From: Clostridiales bacterium
GTDB lineage: Bacteria > Bacillota > Clostridia > Oscillospirales > Butyricicoccaceae
Length of the DNA: 8,854 bases
NCBI GenBank assembly: GCA_019418305.1
Contig: DYCA01000004.1
Coordinates: forward strand, 89,871-98,724
Reading direction: 5' to 3'
In this document: piece by piece, positions 1-5,237 of the stretch
Layout: the number at the start of each line of letters is the position of its first letter
Position numbering within the stretch: the first letter of the stretch is position 1
The notes under the pieces: model-generated
What the model was told of the DNA's origin: nothing
The model's database searches: none
The model's input: the letters and a program-made list of their open reading frames with translations, nothing else
Made by a program: the position numbers and the translations under genes

Positions 1-28
1 GGCAGCGTCAGATGTGTATAAGAGACAG
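1..28 (+). other. Nextera/Tn5 sequencing adapter remnant
   Basis: Bases 10-28 read AGATGTGTATAAGAGACAG, the 19-bp Tn5 mosaic end, and bases 1-9 continue as the 3' part of the Nextera read-1 adapter. This is library-preparation sequence that was not trimmed from the contig end, not a genomic transposon. Genomic sequence begins at about base 29, and any reading frame that starts inside bases 1-28 is an artefact. Confidence 0.97.
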
Positions 29-801
29 GCCAAGGGAGTCCGGAGCGTTTGCGGCAGCGGCTGGAGCGGCTGGGCGCCGTGCAACCTGATTTGTGCAGAT
101 GGCTGTCTCAAACAGCATGGGATTACACTTCGCCGGTCCGGCATAGCGCACAGTTTCGCACAGCGTATCAGCTGCATTACCGGCTGCTGCGGCAGGAATA
201 TGCCGGATATTTTCCACTTTTGCTGCGGATTGCACAGGAAATGCGGAAAAAGCGTCCGTTGCTCGTCGCCATTGACGGCTGCTGCGGCAGCGGCAAAACG
301 CAGTTAGCAGCGCTTTTGCAGGCATTGTTTCCGAGCCGGGTGTTTCATATGGACCATTACTATCTGCCAATTGAAAAACGTGCGACGGACTGGCAACAGC
401 AGCCTGCAGGGAATATGGATTTGGAACGGCTGCGGACAGAGGTCATACAGTCGGCACAGGCAGATGCGACGGTATACCAACGCGTATTTGACTGCGCGGC
501 GCAGCAGCTGGGACAACCGCAGGCTGTGGCGCCCGCTCCGCTCAGCATAGTGGAGGGCAGCTATTCTCTGCACCCGATGCTGGCCGATGCCTATGATATG
601 CGTATTTTCCTTACCTGCTCGGAGCAGGAGCAGAAAACGCGGCTGCAAGCGCGGGAGGGTACCTATTATGAGGTGTTCGAGCGCGTTTGGATTCCGATGG
701 AAAAGCTGTATTATACCGAGTGCGATCCGCTTTCGTATCATCCGCTGGTGATGGATACCAGCTCGTTTTTTTGCGAGTCATCTGACACGCTTTGCATATA
801 A
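29..801 (+). CDS. Uridine-kinase-like P-loop kinase, 5'-truncated
   Basis: The frame is open from the first genomic codon (31-33) to TAA at 799-801, giving 256 residues. The 5' end is lost at the contig edge; a TTG at 49 could be mistaken for a start but has no ribosome binding site. Residues 83-90 (GCCGSGKT) are a Walker A loop after a hydrophobic strand (LLVAID). A VFHMDHYY segment near residue 108 matches the place where uridine-kinase-like enzymes have their substrate-binding Asp, and IVEGSYSLHP near 172-182 is the conserved strand ending in Glu. A lid-like segment with several Arg residues follows, then WIPMEKLYY and a final VMDT. This fits the clostridial uridine kinase/phosphoribulokinase-like family; the true phosphate acceptor is unknown. 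About 75 residues precede the kinase core, a longer N-terminal part than usual. The gene is probably co-transcribed with the ECF S component 119 nt downstream. Confidence 0.8.
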
Positions 802-920
802 AATGATTTCGCTGTCAAGAAGACAGCTGGATTACCTCTGGCAACTCCTGAAAAAAGCCATGAAGGCTGCGCAGTTTCAGAAGAAACGGCTCAAAAAGAC
901 TTTTAAAGGAGCTTTTTATC
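802..920 (+). other. Intergenic spacer with small hairpin and RBS
   Basis: These 119 nt separate the kinase and transporter genes. They contain a 6-bp hairpin (GCTGTC at 811-816 with GACAGC at 822-827) without a following T-tract, so it is not an obvious terminator, and an AAAGGAG ribosome binding site at 905-911 for the next gene. No riboswitch that I recognise is present. A 45-codon frame (803-940) crosses the spacer but has no ribosome binding site and runs into the next gene. Confidence 0.5.
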
Positions 921-1478
921 ATGCGAAAATCCATTCATAACTTGGTTCTGGCAGCACTGTTCCTTGCGCTGGGGCTGATTCTTCCGTTCTTTACCGGACA
1001 GATCCCGCAAATTGGGAGCATGCTGCTGCCAATGCATATTCCGGTGCTCATCTGCGGTCTGCTCTGTGGCTGGCAGTATGGCGCAATCATCGGCTTTATC
1101 CTGCCGCTGCTGCGCTATGTCCTCTTTGGCATGCCACCGATTTTCCCAACCGGTGTTGCAATGGCGTTTGAACTGGCAACTTATGGTCTGGTTGTCGGTG
1201 CGCTCTATGCGCACTCGCGCTGGAAGTGCATCTTTGCGCTTTACCGGTCGCTGCTTATCGCAATGGTGGCAGGCCGCATCGTATGGGGTGTGGCGGAGAT
1301 TGTGCTGCTGGGCTTGGGCGGTCAGGCATTTACCTGGCAGCTGTTCCTGAGCGGTGCGTTGTTGACTGCGGTTCCCGGCATTGTTCTGCAGCTGGTGTTC
1401 ATTCCGGCGCTGATGATTACATTGGATCGCACTGGTTTGGTTCGTTTTTCGAAAAAAACTGCGGCGGATGCAGCGTAA
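921..1478 (+). CDS. ECF transporter S component (vitamin-type substrate)
   Basis: 185 residues, very hydrophobic, with five to six predicted membrane segments; it starts at ATG 921 behind AAAGGAG. The N-terminal pattern (LVLAALFLALGLILPFF, then PQIGSMLLPMHIPVLICGL) and the following FGMPPIFPTGVAMAFELATYG are typical of substrate-binding S components of energy-coupling factor transporters in Firmicutes. S components bind a vitamin or similar micronutrient in the membrane and need a shared EcfT-EcfA-EcfA' module encoded elsewhere. The substrate cannot be read from the sequence; a pantothenate-type (PanT-like) role is possible from general resemblance but is not shown. The preceding small-molecule kinase could act on the imported compound by metabolic trapping, which is an inference from adjacency. 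Length is normal for the family. Confidence 0.85.
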   Translation: MRKSIHNLVLAALFLALGLILPFFTGQIPQIGSMLLPMHIPVLICGLLCGWQYGAIIGFILPLLRYVLFGMPPIFPTGVAMAFELATYGLVVGALYAHSRWKCIFALYRSLLIAMVAGRIVWGVAEIVLLGLGGQAFTWQLFLSGALLTAVPGIVLQLVFIPALMITLDRTGLVRFSKKTAADAA

Positions 1479-1504
1479 TGAGTTGATAGAATAAAATTGA
1501 TAAA

Positions 1505-1555
1505 ACAGCAAAGAAAAACGGTGTTTTCATGAAGAAAGCATCGTTTTTTTGCTGT
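1505..1555 (+). terminator. Rho-independent terminator after the ECF gene
   Basis: An inverted repeat lies 26 nt past the ECF stop codon. ACAGCAAAGAAAAACG (1505-1520) and GTGTTTTC (1521-1528) pair across a 5-nt loop with GAAAGCAT (1534-1541) and CGTTTTTTTGCTGT (1542-1555), with a few G-T pairs and small bulges. The inner stem is followed by seven T (1544-1550) and preceded by an A-rich tract, so it could also work in reverse. Confidence 0.75.
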
Positions 1556-1619
1556 TACGGTAAGCTTGCAGCAGGATAGCGACCCGGTATTCCACAACAC
1601 TTATGCCGTGAAAATGACT

Positions 1620-1690
1620 ATCTATCGACAAATAGTGGAAATACCTATTCGTTTTTCTTATCCTATCACTATACTTAAAGCGGGAGGTGG
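1620..1690 (+). promoter_or_regulatory. Putative promoter and RBS of the LytTR fragment
   Basis: An AT-rich stretch precedes the LytTR start. TATACT at 1670-1675 is a reasonable -10 element, but no good -35 is seen at 17-18 nt, as might be expected for an activator-dependent promoter. A short dyad (AATAG 1631-1635 with CTATT 1645-1649) lies in the -35 area. GGGAGGTGGG at 1682-1691 is a strong ribosome binding site for ATG 1695, so this control region appears intact although the gene behind it is not. Confidence 0.4.
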
Positions 1691-1952
1691 GAAAATGCAA
1701 GTTGAAATCAATATTGACAATAGCTGCAAGGAAACCAAAGTCATTGTAGTTACCGACAAGAGAACCGATGCAATAAACACACTTGTAAAAAAACTCGCCG
1801 AGGATACCACGCAGTTTCTTGTAGGGTTTCAAGGAGATATCATTGTATGGAGCAGTAAGCCACCAAACAACCGGAAAATCCAGATGAGCCGGTCAAGGGG
1901 AATATCCGCTCTCGAAAAATCCATGAAGGCAGCGGTACCTTTGTGCGGAAAA

Positions 1953-1986
1953 GGAAAAAGCGTGCCGCAGAGCGACACGCTTTTCC
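1953..1986 (-). terminator. Terminator of the MBL-PHP-MgtC operon, bidirectional
   Basis: GGAAAAAGCGTG (1953-1964) pairs with CACGCTTTTCC (1976-1986) around an 11-nt loop. On the minus strand the GC core is followed by TTTTTCCTTTT, giving a standard terminator about 90 nt after the MgtC stop codon. On the plus strand the stem ends in TTTTCC, so it may also stop transcripts from the LytTR fragment. Confidence 0.7.
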
Positions 1987-1994
1987 GCAAAAAA

Positions 1995-2018
1995 GAAAAG
2001 AAGAAAAGAAGAAAAGAT
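1995..2018. repeat. Three tandem copies of the octamer GAAAAGAA
   Basis: Copies lie at 1995-2002, 2003-2010 and 2011-2018, the last ending in GAT. They are part of a purine-only tract at about 1989-2017. In the MgtC-side transcript this becomes a C/U-rich run in the 3' untranslated region, just ahead of the terminator. It may be simple slippage; no function is claimed. Confidence 0.6.
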
Positions 2019-2075
2019 GATAGGCAAGTAAGAGATAAGAATAACGCTGTTTTCGGACCAAGGTCAGGGGAGTGG

Positions 2076-2735
2076 TCACAGCGCATCTACATTGATAGAG
2101 GAAACGTGCGGGATTGTGGACAGCTGCAACAGCAGATCCGAGGTTGATACATCGCGCTGATGTATGCCGAGATATAATTCAAACCGCACGCGGGAGTGTT
2201 CTCCATCGACATCCCGGCTGGAAAAGTTGCTGATATTAGCCTCCTGCAAATCCAGTGTCTTGCAGATGGTATGAAAACAATCCCCCTGCTGGCTGCAAAG
2301 GAAAGAAATCTCAAAGCGCGGGAATTTGAACAGCCGCAAGGCTAGCATGGCAATCGCAAAGCCGCAGAGCGAAATGATATATTGTCCTGCGCCGACAGCC
2401 AAGCCGAGACAGGCGGAAACCCAGAGCGTGGCAGCAGTGGTCAATCCGCGCACCGAGCGGCCCTCTTTCATGATGGTACCGGCGCCGAGGAAACCGATGC
2501 CGGAGATGACCTGCGCGCCCAGTCGGGCGGGGTCGGAATTGGCAGTGCCGACGAACTCTCCTACGGTCTGGCTGCCTAACAGCATAATAACGGCTGCGCC
2601 GATGGTCACCAGCATGTGTGTGCGCACACCGGCAGGATGATGGCTGCGGGCACGTTCCCAGCCAATGCCGCCGCCGATGCAGATTGCCAGCAGCAGCCGC
2701 AGAGTGGTATTTCCAAGCAGGATAAGGTGCTCCAT
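2076..2735 (-). CDS. MgtC/SapB family membrane protein
   Basis: 219 residues. The start is the ATG at 2735, behind AAAGGGGG; a longer in-frame version beginning at 2882 would lie inside the PHP gene and is rejected. The MgtC hallmarks are present: GIGWER (23-28), GVRTH (36-40), GIGFLGAG (79-86) and GLTTAATLW (97-105), spread over about four to five membrane helices in residues 1-136. The C-terminal ~75 residues are soluble and probably form the ACT-like domain found in longer MgtC proteins. In pathogens MgtC proteins support growth at low magnesium and inhibit the F-type ATP synthase; in commensals the role is largely unknown. It is the last gene of the operon, starting 5 nt after the PHP stop codon, so it is very likely co-expressed with the hydrolases, an uncommon setting for this family. 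Confidence 0.9.
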   Translation of the reverse strand: MEHLILLGNTTLRLLLAICIGGGIGWERARSHHPAGVRTHMLVTIGAAVIMLLGSQTVGEFVGTANSDPARLGAQVISGIGFLGAGTIMKEGRSVRGLTTAATLWVSACLGLAVGAGQYIISLCGFAIAMLALRLFKFPRFEISFLCSQQGDCFHTICKTLDLQEANISNFSSRDVDGEHSRVRFELYLGIHQRDVSTSDLLLQLSTIPHVSSINVDAL

Positions 2736-2740
2736 GCTGT

Positions 2741-3712
2741 TTACCCCCTTTGACGGATAAAGAGCGGGTTGGTAAAGGCAAGATGTTGACCGGTACGACC
2801 GTAGTATGTGCCGATTAAATCGGCACGCAGCCAGCCCGGTGCGGCTGACAGATGCAGATGCTGGTGCGTCTGTGCCGGACAAACGGCTAATATTCGGCCG
2901 TTTTGTACCAGGCGCAGCTCTTGCAGCTGCACTTGGCTGCGGTCCCAGTCGTTGGGCAGGGTGTCCGGGTCGATGGTCAACTCGATTTCAAGCGGTCCGG
3001 CTTCCACTTCGTCGCCAATCTCCCAGTTGACGCCTTGCGCATCCGTGCCGCGCATAGTCAGCAGCGGTCCGGCTGCCAGACAGACGTGACCGGCGCGAAT
3101 CGCGTTCAAAATCGCGTCCTGCGTCAGTGTACCGTCCACCCCAACATAGGTGTGCGCGTAGGCAAAGGTATCCTCGCGGTGCCAGTCGCGGCCGCTCGTT
3201 GCCGTGATGCGGCAGCCGCGGTCCAGCAGCTGCTCCCACAGCGCGAACGCACGCAGGCTCTGGATTTTGCGCGGCGCATCGTCGCGCGACCAAACCTCAA
3301 GATAGTCGACTGCCGTCCAGTCCGCCACCTGAAATTCCCAGTGATAGCCGGTGTTTACCGGATTGGACAGCGCAAAGGGATGCGCGATGCCCACGATGCC
3401 GCCATTCTGATGGATGGAGGCGATTGCACGGTCGATTTCGGACGGCTGCACGCCGCGCCAGTCGGTATAGCCTTGCTCGCCCAGTACCAGCATATGGCCG
3501 AAATACGTCGTCCATTCGATACCTGCCACGCCGGTCAATCCTTCGCGCTCAAGTGCGGGATAGAATTCGCGCAGACCGGAAGCGGTGTTGTGGTCGGTCA
3601 GTGCCACGGCGGCAAAGCCGCGCGCATGGGCGGCCTCGACCAGACCGGATACGGTGAAATCACCGTCGCTGTGCTCTGTATGGGTATGCAGTTCAACCGG
3701 ATACCACTTCAT
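2741..3712 (-). CDS. PHP-domain metallohydrolase, CehA/McbA-like
   Basis: 323 residues; ATG 3712 with GGGAGG eight nt upstream. The PHP metal-binding motifs are in order: ELHTHTEHSDGD (His9, His11, Asp16 region), ALTDHN (Asp40, His41), GIEWT (Glu66), GIAHP (His111) and a C-terminal GRDWH (Asp176, His178). This supports an active two- or three-metal phosphoesterase-type site in residues 1-200. Residues 200-323 are beta-rich, with an ITIS-like sandwich pattern common at the end of CehA/McbA-type proteins. Family members cleave phosphodiesters or other esters; carbaryl hydrolase gives the name, but it does not predict this substrate. No signal peptide is seen, so it should be cytoplasmic. It overlaps the preceding gene by 20 nt in another frame, which suggests translational coupling and perhaps origin by splitting of one longer gene. 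Confidence 0.85.
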   Translation of the reverse strand: MKWYPVELHTHTEHSDGDFTVSGLVEAAHARGFAAVALTDHNTASGLREFYPALEREGLTGVAGIEWTTYFGHMLVLGEQGYTDWRGVQPSEIDRAIASIHQNGGIVGIAHPFALSNPVNTGYHWEFQVADWTAVDYLEVWSRDDAPRKIQSLRAFALWEQLLDRGCRITATSGRDWHREDTFAYAHTYVGVDGTLTQDAILNAIRAGHVCLAAGPLLTMRGTDAQGVNWEIGDEVEAGPLEIELTIDPDTLPNDWDRSQVQLQELRLVQNGRILAVCPAQTHQHLHLSAAPGWLRADLIGTYYGRTGQHLAFTNPLFIRQRG

Positions 3713-4169
3713 CGGGCAGCCTCCCTTCGATGCGCAGTGTGCCGCGGCACACCGGTGAAATAACTTCGTGCAGATGCAGCATACCGGCCCATGGTCCCTC
3801 CAGCCGAGACGGGGGATTAAAGCCGCGCGAGGCGGTTTCGGTGGTCAGAATGTGCTCCTGTTCGGTCGCCCAGCGGTGAGCGTTGCCGATGTATGTTCCG
3901 TCTTTGTCCAATGAGATCGTGATCAGGTTTTTGACCGGGAGAAACTGCTCTGCCCGCATGGGCTGCAATTCGTGGGGATAACAGTCGTAGTAGCGTGTGA
4001 GCGCTTTCTCCACCTCCGGACGGCAGATTTCCTCCGAGGTTTCCCGGCCGGGGGAAAAGGTGAAGTACAGGCGCACTTCTGTTGCTCCGTCCGGACAGGT
4101 GAAGGAAAACGGTACGTCGTGCTGTGCGTCCTGCGGCGTCCAGCAGTAGTCCTGCTCAAAAAGTACCAT
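3693..4169 (-). CDS. Hypothetical beta-sandwich-like partner of PHP protein
   Basis: 158 residues; ATG 4169 with AAAGGAGG at 4178-4185, inside the end of the MBL gene. I do not recognise an enzyme motif. The alternating hydrophobic pattern (FSFTCP, EVRLYFTFSP, NLITISLDKDGTYIG, GTLRIEG) predicts mostly beta strands. GRETSEEICRPEVEKAL contributes one helix, and GPWAGMLHLHEVISPV is a conserved-looking strand pair. Similar N-terminal segments occur, as I recall the family, fused ahead of PHP domains in longer CehA/McbA-type proteins, so this is probably the detached accessory domain of the neighbouring PHP enzyme and may bind it or its substrate. No signal peptide is visible. The gene is flanked by a 3-nt gap upstream and a 20-nt overlap downstream. 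Confidence 0.65.
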   Translation of the reverse strand: MVLFEQDYCWTPQDAQHDVPFSFTCPDGATEVRLYFTFSPGRETSEEICRPEVEKALTRYYDCYPHELQPMRAEQFLPVKNLITISLDKDGTYIGNAHRWATEQEHILTTETASRGFNPPSRLEGPWAGMLHLHEVISPVCRGTLRIEGRLPDEVVSG

Positions 4170-4172
4170 GGG

Positions 4173-5168
4173 TCAGACCTCCTTTGCGTAATATGGAATA
4201 CAGTGTGTTGGTTCTTGTGCAACACAGCATAGTGCACAGGGCGGCTTGCCGTCTTGCAGCCCGAAGGATAATGCCAGACGACCGGTTGTATAGACCTGTG
4301 CCGGACGGCCGCGCTCGGTGAGATATTGTTCCGCCCGTGCCTGTACTTCGTCACAGGCGCTGCAGAAGGTGCGTGCTTCGTCTGCACACATCAGGAATAC
4401 CTGTGGGTCACAGGCTTCGACCAGACTTTGCGGCATGCCGTCGCGTTGGCCGTGGTGGGTTAGCTTGAGCACCTGTGCACGCGGGAAATCCGGCGCGGCA
4501 CAGCGCGCGTCCCAGCCGCTGCATAAATCGCCCGTCAGCATGACGCGCCAATCACCGCATTGCAGACTGCAAGCCAGACTGCAAGTGTTTTCCGCCCTGT
4601 CAAACGCGCGCATCGCATCCCGCTGCGCGGCGGGATCGGACAACTGGCAGAAGGTCTCGTATTCCGTGCGTCGTTCGGCGGCTCGTTGCTCGTCCATGCC
4701 GAACAGACGTATGCTGCAGCCCGGCCACAGCAGCTCATAATCGGCGGTAGCCGTGCGCTCACGCACTCGAATGCTGCGGTTGGCGAGAATCTGACGCAGC
4801 GTTTCAAAATGCTGTAAGCCGGTCGTAAACAGGCGCAGACTCAGGTCGTCGGGACACTCGGGCAGGGCGGCGGAAATCGCACGCTCTGCGCTGGTTGTCG
4901 GCCAGCAGTTGATCCAGAACTCCCGGACAGGGAATTGTTCGGACGACTCCACCAAACCGCTCAAATGGTCGTTGTGCAAATGGGTGCAAAGCATGCAGTC
5001 GATTTGTGTTACGCCCTTTTGATGCAGAAAATCCGCCAGACGGATGGTGCCGGGCTGGTCATAGGTCTCGTCGCTGCTGCTCGGGCCGCCGTCGATGACC
5101 AGACAGTGTGTGCCATCCAGCAGGACGATTGCTTCGCCGTAGCCGACATTTAGAAAGTACAGTTCCAT
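4173..5168 (-). CDS. MBL-fold hydrolase, ComEC C-terminal-domain-like
   Basis: 331 residues. The start at 5168 is set by GGAGG seven nt upstream and by the family-typical opening MELYFLNVGYGEAIVL; the 19 extra codons upstream read through the terminator region and are rejected. Metallo-beta-lactamase-fold motifs: VIDGG (about 24-28), THLHNDH (His63, His65, Asp67, His68), LTGDL (Asp214) and LTHHG (His238, His239). The NVGYGEA opening and late THHG resemble the free-standing relatives of the ComEC/Rec2 hydrolase domain, which act on nucleic acids or other phosphodiesters; here there are no membrane segments and no competence genes nearby. Twelve or more Cys residues, including a CALCC near the end, is unusual for a cytoplasmic enzyme and could mean metal binding or simply anaerobic life. 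First gene of the four-gene cluster. Confidence 0.85.
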   Translation of the reverse strand: MELYFLNVGYGEAIVLLDGTHCLVIDGGPSSSDETYDQPGTIRLADFLHQKGVTQIDCMLCTHLHNDHLSGLVESSEQFPVREFWINCWPTTSAERAISAALPECPDDLSLRLFTTGLQHFETLRQILANRSIRVRERTATADYELLWPGCSIRLFGMDEQRAAERRTEYETFCQLSDPAAQRDAMRAFDRAENTCSLACSLQCGDWRVMLTGDLCSGWDARCAAPDFPRAQVLKLTHHGQRDGMPQSLVEACDPQVFLMCADEARTFCSACDEVQARAEQYLTERGRPAQVYTTGRLALSFGLQDGKPPCALCCVAQEPTHCIPYYAKEV

Positions 5169-5184
5169 CAAGGATCCTCCGTGG

Positions 5185-5228
5185 AAAAACGGACACATGG
5201 GCGGTTCGATTGCCGAACCCCCCATGTG
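5185..5228 (-). terminator. Terminator or attenuator between symporter and MBL genes
   Basis: CACATGGGCGGTTCG (5194-5208) pairs with CGAACCCCCCATGTG (5214-5228), one mismatch, 5-nt loop. Read on the minus strand, the hairpin begins about 10 nt after the symporter stop codon and is followed by CCGTTTTT, so it is a good intrinsic terminator. Only about 17 nt then remain before the MBL start codon, all used by the ribosome binding site. Confidence 0.85.
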
Positions 5229-5237
5229 CTAGTTTGC

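Larger units (their letters stand above)
1695..2147 (+). pseudogene. LytTR-family regulator, N-terminal remnant
   Basis: The start is ATG 1695, behind GGGAGG, not the upstream in-frame TTG at 1566. The first ~52 residues (MQVEINIDNSCKETKVIVV, then TLVKKLAEDTTQFLVGFQGD) resemble the N-terminus of the ~147-residue LytTR DNA-binding proteins common in Firmicutes. After about base 1850 the resemblance ends: the DNA-binding LytTR domain is absent and the frame continues as a basic, low-complexity tail through a terminator hairpin and antisense into the 3' end of the MgtC gene. I read this as a gene cut by deletion or recombination near 1845-1860, with the remaining frame open by chance. The DNA here is more AT-rich than the flanks, consistent with transfer. 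A functional short protein cannot be excluded. Confidence 0.55.

Noticed and set aside
10..28. Tn5 or IS50 end as evidence of a genomic transposon
   Set aside because: The mosaic end is continuous with the Nextera adapter bases and sits exactly at the contig end, so it is a library artefact.
8..370. Open frames beginning or ending in bases 1-28 on both strands, such as 14-307 plus and 8-370 minus
   Set aside because: They arise from adapter sequence and are shadows of the kinase gene.
803..940. 45-codon plus-strand frame between the kinase and ECF genes
   Set aside because: It has no ribosome binding site, overlaps the ECF start, and its basic composition reflects A-rich spacer DNA.
2736..2882. 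Longer start for the MgtC protein at 2882
   Set aside because: It would add 49 non-family residues within the PHP gene, whereas ATG 2735 has a clear ribosome binding site.
2903..3763. 286-codon plus-strand frame opposite the PHP gene
   Set aside because: The minus-strand PHP frame has all the metal-binding motifs and a ribosome binding site; the plus frame has neither.
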